Origin: Rana temporaria
Taxonomy: Eukaryota > Chordata > Amphibia > Anura > Ranidae
Direction of reading: 5' to 3'
Length of the DNA stretch: 64,000 bases
NCBI RefSeq assembly: GCF_905171775.1
Contig: NC_053501.1
Span: 17,446,254-17,510,253 of the forward strand
In this document: in pieces, positions 52,201-63,255 of the stretch
Numbering within the stretch: position 1 is the stretch's first letter
Layout of the letters: each line of letters opens with the position of its first letter
Made by a program: the position numbers and the translations under genes
Notes under the pieces: generated by a model
Seen by the model: only the letters and a program-made list of their open reading frames with translations
Told to the model about the DNA's origin: nothing
Database searches by the model: none

Positions 52201-54735
52201 CCAGCAACCCTCACCCCCCTCCCCCCTTATATAGGGACCTACCCCTCCCCATACAGAGGACTACGTGTCCCTGCAACCCCCTTTATATAGTGACCTACCC
52301 CTCCCCCATACAGAGGACTACGTGTCCCAGCAACCCTGACCCCCCTCCCCCCTTATCTAGGGACCTACCCCTCCCCCATACAGAGGACTACGTGTCCCTG
52401 CAACCCTCATCCCCTCCCCCTTATCTAGGGACCTACCCCTCCCCATACAGAGAACTACATGTCCCAGCAACCCTCACCCCCCTTATATAAGGACTTACCC
52501 CTCCCCCCCATACAGAGGACTTGGTGTCCCTGCAACCCTCACCCCCCTCCCCCTTTATATAGGGACCTACCCCTCCTGATACAGAAGACTACATGTCCCA
52601 GCAACCCTCACCCCCCTTATATAAGGAACGACCCCTCCCCCCCATACAGAGGACTACATGTCCCAGCGACCCTCACCCCCCTTATATAAGGACCTACCCC
52701 TCCCCCCACACAGAGGACTACATGTCCCAGCGACCCTCACCCCCCTTATATAAGGACCGACCACTCCCCCCCCATACAGAGCACTACATGTCCCAGCGAC
52801 CCTCACCCCCCCAATACAGAGGACTACATGTCCCAGCGACCCTCACCCCCCTTATATAAGGAACAACCCCTCCCCCCATACAGAGGACTACATGTCCCAG
52901 CAACCCTCACCCCCCTTATATAAGAACCTACCCCTCCCCCCATACAGAGGACTACGTGTCCCTGCAACCCTCACCCCCCTCCCCTCTTTTATAGGGACCT
53001 ACCCCTCCCCATACAGAGGACTACATGTCCCCTCCCCCATACAGAGGCCTACATGTCCCAGCAACCCTTACCCCCCCCCACTTATATAGGGAACTACCTC
53101 TCCCCCCCCCATACAGAGGACTACATGTCCCCTCCCTCATACAGAGGCCTACATGTCCCAGCAACCCTTACCCCCCCAGTTATATAGGGAACTACCTCTC
53201 CCTCCCATACAGAGGACTACATGTCCCCTCCCCCATACAGAGGACTACATGTCCCAGCAACCCTCACCCCTCTTATATAGGGACCTACCCCTCCCCTCCC
53301 CCATACAGAGGACTACATGTCCCAGCAACCCTCACCCCCTTATATAGGGACCTACCCCTCCCCCCCATACAGAGGACATGTCCCCTCCCCCATACAGAGG
53401 ACTACATGTCCCGGCAACCCTCACCCCCCTTATATAGGGACCTACCCCCCATATAGAGGACTGCATGTCCCCTCCCCATACAGAGGACTACATGTCCCAG
53501 CAACCCTTACCCCCCACTTATATAAGGACCTACCCCCCCTCCCCCATACAGAGGATTACATGTCCCAGAAACCCTTACCCCCCTTATATAGGAACCTACC
53601 AGTCCTCTCCCGCAACCCTCACTCCCCACTTATATAAGGACCTACTCCTCCCCTTCCCCATACAGAGGACTACACGTCCCCTCCCATACAGAGGACTACT
53701 TGTCCCAGCAACTCTTACCCCCCTTATATAGGGACCTACCCCTCCCCCATACAGAGGACTACACGTCCCCTCCCCCATAGAGAGGACTACATGTCCCAGC
53801 AACCCTTACCCCCCTTATATAGGAACCCACCAGTCCTCTCCCACATACAGAGGACTACATGTCCCAGCAACCCTCACTCCCCACTTATATAAGGACCTAC
53901 TCCTCCCCCATACAGAGGACACCTCCCCTCCCATACAGAGGACTACTTGTTCCAGCAACTCTTACCCCCCTTATATAGGGACCTACCCCTCCCCCATACA
54001 GAGGATTACACGTCCCCTTCCCCATAGAGAGGACTACATGTCCCAGCAACCCTTATCCCTCTTATATAGGGACCTACCCCTCCTCCATACAGAGGACTAC
54101 ATGTCCCAGCAACCCTTACCCCCCTTATATAGGGACCTACCAGTCCTCTCCCCCATACAGAGGACTACATGTCCCCTCCCCCATACAGAGGACTACATGT
54201 CCCAGCAACCCTTACCCCCTTATATAGGGACCTACCCCTCCCCTCCCCCATACAGAGGACTACATGTCCCAGCAACCCTCCCCCATACAGAGGACTACAT
54301 GTCCCAGCAACCCTCACCCCCTTATATAGGGAACTACATGTCCCCTTACCCCTCCCCCATTCAGAGGACTACATGTCCCCTCACCCCCATACAGAGGACT
54401 ACATGTCCCTTCACCCCTCCCCCATACAGAGGACTCCATATCCCAGCTCCCATACAGAGGACTACACGTCTCCATACCCCTCCCCCATGCAGAAGACTAC
54501 ATGTCCCAGCACCCATATAGAAGACTACATGTCCCCTCACCCCCCCCCCCCCCGAATACAGATGACTGCATGTCCCAGCACCCCTCCTCCATACAGAGGA
54601 CTACATGTTCCCTCCCCCATGCAGAGGACTACATGTCCCCTCATACCCCCCCATACAGAGGACTACATGTCCCCTCACCCCCCCCATACAGAGGACTACA
54701 TGTCCCAGCATCCCTCCCCCATACAGATGAATGCA
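49205..54735 (+). repeat. 5.5-kb minisatellite upstream of GTF2A1, with ZNF143-like words
   Basis: Roughly 80-90 units of about 55-70 bases: CTTATATAGTGACCTACCCC, TCCCCCATACAGAGGACTAC, then ATGTCCCAGCAACCCTCACC. Lengths vary mostly in the C-rich tail. Many units hold GGACTACATGTCCCAGCAA, which matches the ZNF143/THAP11-type site ACTACA..TCCCAGCA; others have TTGTCCCTGCAA. Right-hand units (after 53000) are shorter and more diverged. Plus-strand frames are repeat artefacts. Confidence 0.95.
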
Positions 54736-54851
54736 TAGATTGTAAGCTCTAATGAGCAGGGCCCTTTGATCCCTCCTGTATTGAATTGTATTGTAACTGT
54801 ACTGTCTTCCCTGATGTTGGCGCTATATAAATCCTGTATAATAATAATAAT
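54736..54851 (+). mobile_element. Retroposon 3' end with TAA tail inside the array
   Basis: GATTGTAAGCTCTAATGAGC to GTTGGCGCTATATAAATCCT and a TAATAATAATAATAA tail. Array sequence continues on the other side (54855-55010). This 3' end is recognised from other amphibian sequence; it is also present in reverse at 15183-15240. Confidence 0.75.
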
Positions 54852-55015
54852 AATGTCCCCTTACCCCTCCCCCCATACAGAGGACTACATGTCCCCTCAC
54901 CCCCCCCCCCCCCCCATACAGAGGACTACATGTCCCAGCATCCCTCCCCCATACAGATGAATGCATGTCCCCTTACCCCTCCCCCCATGAAGAAGACTAC
55001 ATGTCCCCTCACCCC
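54852..55015 (+). repeat. Last units of the upstream minisatellite
   Basis: ATACAGAGGACTACATGTCC units continue after the retroposon with a long C run at about 54899-54915. Confidence 0.85.
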
Positions 55016-55189
55016 GGTGCACAGCATTTTTTTTTTATAGAAACTATACATATATTTAGCAATTAAATAACATTTCTTATCAAATGTAGTTAGGCACAAA
55101 ATTCCCCTTTTACATCAGAGTCCACGGAGTTCCCCTTTTACATCAGAGTTCCCTTACACTGTAAGAGGGGGGGGCCTCTGCAGACTCTG

Positions 55190-55510
55190 ATGCAGAGGCG
55201 TTGCTAGGGGGGTGCGGTCTGCCCCGGGTGACACCCACTAGAGGGGTGACACCATCCCGATTAAAAAAAAAACGGCTCCCCCCCGCGACTGCAGCGATGA
55301 GCGCCGCGGAATCGGAGCGCCGTGGTACAAGAGGTGGGGGGGTTGCGGGGTGACACCGCAGCACCATCCATCCCCTCCTCTCACAGCCGCGCGCTGTTAG
55401 CGGTGGTCGGCACACAGGCACAGCCCCCTCCTCTCTGTTTGTGTGTACAGAGGGGGAGGGGCCGAGGGAACCTTCTGTCCATGTGCTGTGGCGCTGCATG
55501 CAATGATCTG
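55190..55510. repeat. Unclassified GC-rich interspersed repeat
   Basis: Begins GCAGAGGCGTTGCTAGGGGG with GGGTGACACC words repeated (55227, 55245, 55349). I recognise this start from ranid interspersed repeats. No frame of interest. Confidence 0.45.
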
Positions 55511-55599
55511 AGGTACTGAATGGGGAGGGGGGGTGTTTGCACCTGGGGGGATTTCACTGAAGGGGTGGGGGGGGATGTACTAAGGGGGTGTTTGCACTG

Positions 55600-57755
55600 A
55601 GGGGGTTTTCTGTGCGGACCTCCATATCCTCCTGGGGGGGGGGGGGTCCTGGGTGAGCTCTGTGTGGACCTCCATATCCTCCTGGGGGGGGGGGGGCCCG
55701 GGGTGAGCTCTGTGCGGACCTCCATATCCTCCGGGGGGGGGGGGGTCCTGGGTGAGCTCTGTGCGGACCTCCATATCCTCCTGGGGGGGGGGGTCCTGGG
55801 TGAGCTCTGTGTGGACCTCCATATCCTCCTGGGGGGGGGGGGGCCTGGGTGAGCTCTGTGCGGACCTCCATATCCTCCTGGGGGGGGGGTCCCGGGTGAG
55901 CACTGTGCGGACCGACATATCCTCCTGGGGGGGGGGGGGGGGGGTCCCGGGTGAGCTCTGTGCGGACCTCCATATCCTCCTGGGGGGGCTCCCGGGTGAG
56001 CTCTGTGCGGACCTCCATATCCTCCTGGGGGGGGGGGGGGTCCCGGGTGAGCTCTGTGCGGACCTCCATATCCTCCTGGGGGGGAGGGGGTCCCGGGTGA
56101 GCTCTGTGCGGACCTCCATATCCTCCTGGGGGGGGTCCCGGGTGAGCTCTGTGCGGACCTCCATATCCTCCTGGGGGGGGGGGGGGGATCCTGGGTGAGC
56201 TCTGTGTGGACCTCCATATCCTCCTGGGAGGGGGGTCCCGGGTGAGCTCTGTGCGGACCTCCATATCCTCCTGGGGGGGGGGGGATCCTGGGTGAGCTCT
56301 GTGTGGACCTCCATATCCTCCTGGGGGGGGGGTCCCGGGTGAGCTCTGTGCGGACCTCCATATCCTCCTGGGGGGGGGTCCCGGGTGAGCTCTGTGCGGA
56401 CCTCCATATCCTCCTGGGGGGGGGGGGGTCCTGGGTGAGCTCTGTGCGGACCTCCATATCCTCCTGGGGGGGGGTCCCGGGTGAGCACTGTGCGGACCGA
56501 CATATCCACCTGGGGGGGGGGGGGGGTCCCGAGTGAGCTCTGTGCGGACCTCCATATCCTCCTGGGGGGGGGGGGGTCCCGAGTGAGCTCTGTGCGGACC
56601 TCCATATCCTCCTGGGGGGGGGTCCCGGGTGAGCTCTGTACAGACCTCCATATCCTCCTGGGGGGGGTCCCGGGTGAGCTCTGTGCGGACCTCCATATCC
56701 TCCAGGGGGGGGGGGGGGGTGAGCTCTGTGCGGACCTCCATATCCTCCTGGGGGGGGGGGTCCCGGGTGAGCTCTGTGCGGACCTCCATATCCTCCTGGG
56801 GGGGGGGGGGTCCTGGGTGAGCTCTGTGCGGACCTCCATATCCTCCTGGGGGGGGGGGGTCCCGGGTGAGCACTGTGCGGACCTCCATATCCTCCTGGGG
56901 GGGGGGGGGGGTCCCGAGTGAGCTCTGTGTGGACCTCCATATCCTCCTGGGGGGGGGGGTCCCGGGTGAGCTCTGTGTGGACCTCCATATCCTCCTGGGG
57001 GGGGGGGTGAGCTCTGTGCGGACCTCCATATCCTCCTGGGGGGGAGGGGGTCCCGGGTGAGCTCTGTGCGGACCTCCATATCCTCCTGGGGGGGGGTCCC
57101 GGGTGAGCTCTGTGCGGACCTCCATATCCTCCTGGGGGGGGGGTCCTGGGTGAGCTCTGTGCGGACCTCCATATCCTCCTGGAGGGGGTCCCGGGTGAGC
57201 TCTGTGCGGACCTCCATATCCTCCTGGGGGGGGGGGGGTCCTGGGTGAGCTCTGTGTGGACCTCCATATCCTCCTGGGAGAGGGGGGTCCTGGGTGAGCT
57301 CTGTGCGGACCTCCATATCCTCCAGGGGGGGGGGGGGTCCCGGGTGAGCTCTGTGCGGACCTTTATATCCTCCTGGGGGGGGGGGGGTCCCGGGTGAGCT
57401 CTGTGCGGACCTCCATATCCTCCTGGGGGGGGGGGGGGGGGGTCCCGGGTGAGCTCTGTGCGGACCTCCATATCCTCCTGGGGGGGGGGGGTCCCGGGTG
57501 AGCTCTGTGCGGACCTTTATATCCTCCTGGGGGGGGGGGTCCCGGGTGAGCTCTGTGCGGACCTCCATATCCTCCTGGGGGGGGGGGGTCCCGGGTGAGC
57601 TCTGTGCGGACCTCCATATCCTCCTGGGGGGGGGTGAGCTCTGTGCGGACCTCCATATCCTCCTGGAGAGGGGGGTCCCGGGTGAGCTCTGTGCGGACCT
57701 GCATATCCTCCTGGGGAGGGGGTCCCGGGTGAGCTCTGTGCGGACCTCCATGTAC
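55600..57755 (+). repeat. Poly(G)-bearing minisatellite, about 45 units
   Basis: Unit GTGAGCTCTGTGCGGACCTC, CATATCCTCCTG, then a G run of 6-18, then TCCCGG or TCCTGG. Length 42-58 bases, almost entirely from the G run. All three minus frames are open for 523-723 codons (Pro-rich, RRIWRSAQSSPG / GGYGGPHRAHPG / QEDMEVRTELT) simply because the unit lacks stops in any frame. Confidence 0.97.
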
Positions 57756-58082
57756 CTAGAAGAAGCGGATTACAGACAAATTATATTTGAATGCGATTTC
57801 TCCAATACAACCCTCACCTTCCTCCCTGAGCAGTGAAATGTGTTTCCTCTGAGCCCGGATCCACCACATAACACAATAAATACAGAAATCCATAAACCAG
57901 CAAATCAGCGGCCTTCTTTTGCTGCCCCCCATTGTAGGATTGGGGTATAGAGGACACTCTGATATTAATGGCAGAAATCCCCACACTGCCCCCTATAGTG
58001 CTGGCAACTGCATCTACCCAAAGGCACTAGGAAAGGCCTGCTGAATGTGTATTTGTCACTTTCCCTGAAACGTCCATAAATG
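57756..58082. other. Unassigned sequence
   Basis: No recognised feature. A weak CTCF-like word (minus TATAGGGGGCAGTG) lies near 57983-57996. Confidence 0.35.
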
Positions 58083-58655
58083 TCTCCCCCAATTACGCAT
58101 GTGTCGAAACTAGCAGAGTCCCGTGACAACCACGTCGGATTTGCGGGTCACCTAGTACGCATGCGTCGGATTCGCGGGTCACGCATGCGCAGTAGAGTCC
58201 AGAAAATCCCGCCTCCTAGTACGCATGCGTCGGATTCGCGGGTCACGCATGCGCAGTAGAGTCCCGAAAATCCCGCCTCCTAGTACGCATGCGTCGGATT
58301 CGCGGGTCACGCATGCGCAGTAGAGTCCCGAAAATCCCGCCTCCTAGTACGCATGCGTCGGATTCGCTTGTTACGCATGCGCAGTAGAGTTCCGAAAATC
58401 CGGGTACCTAGTACGCATGCGTCGGATTCGCGGGTCACGCATGCGCAGTAGAGTCCCGAAAATCCCGCCTCCTAGTACGCATGCGTCGGATTCGCGGGTC
58501 ACGCATGCGCAGTAGAGTCCCGAAAATCCCGCCTCCTAGTACGCATGCGTCGGATTCGCGGGTCACGCATGCGCAGTAGAGTCCCGAAATCCGGGTTCCT
58601 AGTACGCATGCGTCGGATTCGCGGGTGACGCATGCGCAGTACAGTCCCGGAAACC
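58083..58655 (+). repeat. 64-bp CpG-rich minisatellite with NRF1-like words
   Basis: About nine units of TAGTACGCATGCGTCGGATT, CGCGGGTCACGCATGCGCAG, TAGAGTCCCGAAAATCCCGC. Each holds the palindrome ACGCATGCGT and CACGCATGCGCA, one base from the NRF1 consensus. Confidence 0.95.
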
Positions 58656-58865
58656 AGTTTGCCGATTCCTTTCTGTTTCTGTCACCTCATAATCTGCTGA
58701 ATGTTCTGTATGTGGTAAACACAGTGCGGCAATCACATTACTCAATGCCTTCGTTTTTTAAACCTGGGGAGAACAGGAGAAGATGGTGACGGCTAAAAAT
58801 TCCGCCCCCCCCCCTAAATTGCTATGTTGGAATCTTCCATCTCTTCCGCGGTCACACGGATCAGT

Positions 58866-58879
58866 GCGCCCTCTTGTGG
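58866..58879 (-). promoter_or_regulatory. CTCF-like motif
   Basis: Minus CCACAAGAGGGCGC matches CCASYAGRKGGCRS at 13 of 14 positions. Confidence 0.4.
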
Positions 58880-59132
58880 TGGTCCCGATCCTCACACCCC
58901 CTGTGTACATCAGAAGAGGAACTTGTATAAGGGATCACAAACCGAAATGGTATTTTATGTTGTAACGTTGGAAAATTATTTAAAATAGCTAACGTGGCAT
59001 GTGGCGGTTGAATAAAAACGCGCCCATGCATATACCCAGGTGGTGACTGCACAAAGTGTTTGAGGAAGTGATAACTGCTCAGCAGTACCAAGTTCCCATA
59101 GTCAGGATGGTGGTGTGCAATGCCAGAGATAA

Positions 59133-59146
59133 CCAGCAGGGAGCAG
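59133..59146 (+). promoter_or_regulatory. CTCF-like motif
   Basis: CCAGCAGGGAGCAG, 13 of 14 positions. Confidence 0.35.
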
Positions 59147-59347
59147 AGCTGCTACCTGTATCCTCAAGACAGATGATGGTCCTCCAATCCCTATCATTAG
59201 AAAATGTTAGGAAATACACAATCGTGTTGCGGTGAAAACATTTGCTGAAGAGCGTGCCTGTGGGACGGCTGAATAAAATGTTTGAGGAAGTGAAAAGTTG
59301 GAATGAGTTCCCATGGTCAGGAGGGTGGTGTGCAATGCTAGAAATCA

Positions 59348-59361
59348 CCACCAGATGGTGC
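59348..59361 (+). promoter_or_regulatory. CTCF-like motif
   Basis: CCACCAGATGGTGC, 13 of 14 positions. Confidence 0.35.
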
Positions 59362-59403
59362 AGTCCCCATTATCCGGATGGTGCTCTGCAATGCCAGAGA
59401 TCG

Positions 59404-59417
59404 CCACCAAGGGGCAG
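59404..59417 (+). promoter_or_regulatory. CTCF-like motif
   Basis: CCACCAAGGGGCAG, 13 of 14 positions; 56 bases after the previous one. Confidence 0.35.
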
Positions 59418-59784
59418 AGCTGCTCCCTGTATTTTCAGGACAGATGCCACTATACTGAGAATTGATGAGACGCTGAGCTGAATTCTATATTATTGCTGTG
59501 TGGTGAGTGTCCTGCTGGGATTTATATGTTATATATTTATAGGGCAGCACAGTGTACCTTCCAAAATAAAATATTTATAAAAACAAATGAAAGAAAATAT
59601 GCTGCACACGGCCCAGAGACAGATCCATACATTGTGTTAAAAGCCACACAAAAGAGATGATAGGAGTCACTCCACACAAAACTGATAATTTAGGGTTCGG
59701 TGTATGCTGGAGAGACACACCACCTGACAATCTCTATTATTCCATATTGACTCAGTTACCTAGATATCTGCACTCATTTCTGGG

Positions 59785-61870
59785 GTCTGTACACCTGCTG
59801 TGCCCAATTATGAGGGGTTCCCACCATCACTGTGCTGAGTTCCCAGGTCTGTACACCTGCTGTGCCCATTATGAGGGGTTTCCACCATCCCTGCAATAAG
59901 CTTGTGGGTCTGTACACCTGCTGTGCCCATTATGAGAGGTTCCCACCATCCCTGTGCTGAGCTCCCAGTTCTGTACACCTGCTGTGCCCATTATGAGGGG
60001 TTCTCACCATCCCTGTGCTGAGTTCCCAGGTCTGTACACCTTCTGTGCCCATTATGAGGGGTTCCCACCATCCCTGTGCTGAGTTCCCAGTTCTGTATAC
60101 CTGCTGTGCCCATTATGAGGGGTTTCCACCACCCCTGCAGTAAACTTGTGGGTCTGTACACCTTCTGTGCCCATTATGAGGGGTTCTCACCATCCCTGTG
60201 CAGAGTTCCCAGGTCTGTACACCTTCTGTGCCCATTATGAGGGGTTCCCACCATCCCTGTGCTGAGTTCCCAGGTCTGTACACCTTCTGTGCCCATTATG
60301 AGGGGTTCCCACCATCCCTGTGCTGAGTTCCCAAGTCTGTACACCTTCTGTGCCCATTATGAGGGGTTCTCACCATCCCTGTGCAAAGTTCCCAGGTCTG
60401 TACACCTGCTGTGCCCATTATGAGGGGTTCCCACCATCCCTGTGCTGAGTTCCCAGGTCTGTACACCTGCTGTGCCCATTATGAGTGTTTCCCACCATCC
60501 CTGTGCTGAGTTCCCAGGTCTGTAGACCTGCTGTGCCCATTATGAGTGTTTCCCACCATCCCTGTGCTGAGTTCCCAGGTCTGTACACCTGCTGTGCCCA
60601 TTATAAGGGGTTCCCACCATCCCTGGACTGAGTTCCTGGGTCAAGTTTCCATTATGCCCATGCTAAATTCCTGGTTCTATACATGTACTGTGCCCATTAT
60701 GAGAGGTTCCCACCATCCCTGTGCTGAGCTCCCAGTTCTGTATACCTGCTGTGCCCATTATGAGGGGTTCCCACCATCCCTGTGCTGAGTTCCCAGTTCT
60801 GTATACCTGCTGTGCCCATTATGAGGGGTTCCCACCATCCCTGTGCTGAGTTCCCAGGTCTGTAGACCCGCTATGCCCATTATGAGGGGTTCCCACCATC
60901 CCTGTGCTGAGTTCCCAGGTCTGTACACCTGCTGTGCCCATTATGAGTGTTTCCCACCATCCCTGTGCTGAGTTCCCAGGTCTGTAGACCTGCTGTGTCC
61001 ATTATGAGGGGTTTCCACCATCCCTGCAGTAAACTTGTGGGTCTGTACACCTTCTGTGCCCATTATGAGGGGTTCCCACCATCCCTGTGCTGAGTTCCCA
61101 GGTCTGTACACCTGCTGTGCCCATTATGAGGGGTTCCCACCATCCCTGTGCTGATTTCCCAGGTCTGTAGACCTGCTGTGCCCATTATGAGGGGTTCCCA
61201 CCATCCCTGTGCTGAGTTCCCAGGTCTGTATACCTGCTGTGCCCATTATGAGGGGTTTCCACCATCCCTGCAGTAAACTTGTGGGTCTGTACACCTTCTG
61301 TGCCCATTATGAGGGGTTCCCACCATCCCTGTGCTGAGTTCCCAGGTCTGTACACCTGCTGTGCCCATTATGAGGGGTTCCCACCATCCCTGTGCTGATT
61401 TCCCAGGTCTGTAGACCTGCTGTGCCCATTATGAGGGGTTCCCACCATCCCTGTGCTGAGTTCCCAGGTCTGTATACCTGCTGTGCCCATTATGAGGGGT
61501 TTCCACCATCCCTGCAGTAAACTTGTGGGTCTGTACACCTTCTGTGCCCATTATGAGGGGTTCTCACCATCCCTGCACTGAGTCCCTATGTCTGTACACC
61601 TGCTGTGCCCATTATGACACGTTTCCACTATGCCCATGCTGAATGCCTGGTTCTATACATGTACTGTGCCCATTATGAGGGTTGTCCACCATCCCTGCAA
61701 TAAGCTTGTGGGTCTGTACACCTGCTGCACCCATTATGAGGGGTTCCCACCATCCCTGGACTGAGTTCCTGGGTCTGTACATCCGCTGTGCCCATTATGA
61801 GGGGTTCCCACCATCCCTGTACAGAGATCCTGGGTATGAACACCTGCTGTGTCCTTTTTTCGGGGTTAAC
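59785..61870 (+). repeat. 61-bp minisatellite with higher-order structure
   Basis: About 34 units of TGTACACCTGCTGTGCCCAT, TATGAGGGGTTCCCACCATC, CCTGTGCTGAGTTCCCAGGTC. A variant ending GCAGTAAACTTGTGGGTC recurs at 61026, 61270 and 61514, exactly 244 bases (four units) apart, showing a four-unit higher-order repeat. Terminal units are more diverged. Confidence 0.96.
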
Positions 61871-61879
61871 ACCATCCCA

Positions 61880-62200
61880 AAGGGGGTTGACTAGTAGGTA
61901 ACAACCTAAATACACAATCACTTATTGCTGAAATATCACTTTCCGTTGGACCAGCACTTTGTAAGTCATTAGGTTTGTTCTGTGGATGATCAGAGCCCCC
62001 TCCCCTCCTCCGGGAGATCTGAGAATGCCAGATACACACAATTTTAAACAGTTAAAGATGGAGGGAAGCTTTAGATAAGACACAATGCCGTCACTCCATA
62101 TCTAGAACGTATTGATGAATAGATACCAATCCCGGGGTCTGAACCCCTCCTCCCTAAAACTGATCTCCGGTGCGGAATCCGAAACATTTAGGCTGGTTTC
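61880..62200. other. Unassigned sequence
   Basis: No recognised feature. Confidence 0.4.
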
Positions 62201-62289
62201 ACACTAATGTGAATTGGATGTGGATTTTACTGCATCCAATTCCCATATCAGGAGATTGTGACATGCTCTCCATTGTTGCTGTTTTCTTC

Positions 62290-62530
62290 TTCAATGACGG
62301 GCACTGATATGGCTGCACTGGCGGACACTGATAAGTGTGCACCGATGATGGGCGCTGATAGGCGGCACTGGTATGCGGCACTGATGGGCATTCATAGACA
62401 GCACTGATGGGCACTCATATGGGTACTTATGGGTGGCACTGATGGTCACTGATAGGTGGGCACGGATGGGCACTGATAGGTGGCATTGATGGACACTGAT
62501 GGGTGGCATTGCTGGGCATCACTGAATTAA
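62290..62530 (+). repeat. Simple tandem repeat GGGCACTGATAGGTGGCACTGAT
   Basis: Units of about 12-24 bases (GGGCACTGATAGG, TGGCACTGATG) with substitutions; a common style of ranid simple repeat. Confidence 0.8.
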
Positions 62531-62646
62531 TTTGTTCCATAATGGTGCCAGTCAGTGCCCATTTGTGGGCACTGATTGGCATAGATTGGGCATGTATTTG
62601 CATATGTGGATGGCCATGGGGGATGTACCTGGCCATCCACATGTTA

Positions 62647-63255
62647 GTAGTGTGAGGCTGTGTTCACACTACTACACTACTTTCATCCTACTTTGCTCTG
62701 CTACATTGGTCCTACATCCATCCTACTTTCATGAACAGGATACTACTTTGGTCCGACATCAATGATATTCAATGGGCCTGAAGTAGGACCAATGTAGGAC
62801 CAAAAGTAGTACAGGGAGCATTTTCAAAGTCGGACCGACTTGTGTAGGACCAGTTAAGACGCCTCTCATAGGGAAACATTGATTTTCACACGTCATGCTA
62901 CATGAGGCTCCCAATGTAGGGCCGTTTGTCGGACAAGTGTGAACCCAGCCTCAGGCTGGGTTCACACTACTACACTACTTTCATCCTACTTTGCTCTGTG
63001 TTCAATGTTTCCCTATGAGAGCGTCTGGTAGCGTCCTACACAAGTCGGTCCGACTTTGAAAATGCTCCCTGTACTACTTTTGGTCCTACATTGATCCTAC
63101 TTCAGGCCCATTGAATATCATTGAAGTCGGACCAAAGTAGTATCCTGTTCATGAAAGTAGGATGGATGTAGGATAAATGTAGGATAAATGTAGGACCAAT
63201 GTAGCAGAGCAAAGTAGGAGGAAAGTAGTGTAGTAGTGTGAACACAGCCTCATAG
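62647..63255. mobile_element. Pair of MITEs in inverted orientation forming a 0.6-kb palindrome
   Basis: First element 62650-62950 from GAGGCTGTGTTCACACTACT to GTGTGAACCCAGCCTCAG; the second, 62951-63253, is its reverse complement, from GCTGGGTTCACACTACTACA to GTGTGAACACAGCCTCA. Words such as GGTCCGACATCAATGATATTC and its complement lie at matching distances. Confidence 0.8.

Larger units (their letters stand above)
58656..59784. other. Unassigned sequence with CTCF-like motifs
   Basis: No gene or transposon recognised. A diverged repeat of about 200-240 bases may be present: TGTTTGAGGAAGTGA, AAGTTCCCATAGTCAGGATG/GTTCCCATGGTCAGGAGG, GTGGTGTGCAATGC occur at 59058-59122 and 59279-59338. The CTCF-like words are listed separately. 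Confidence 0.45.

Noticed and set aside
49973..54738. Many plus-strand frames of 100-190 codons with PLPHTEDYMSQQ-type repeats
   Set aside because: Translations of the upstream minisatellite in changing frames.
55381..57751. Minus-strand frames of 696, 523 and 723 codons, Pro-rich
   Set aside because: Three overlapping open frames in one array cannot all be real, and all follow from a stop-free unit with variable G run.
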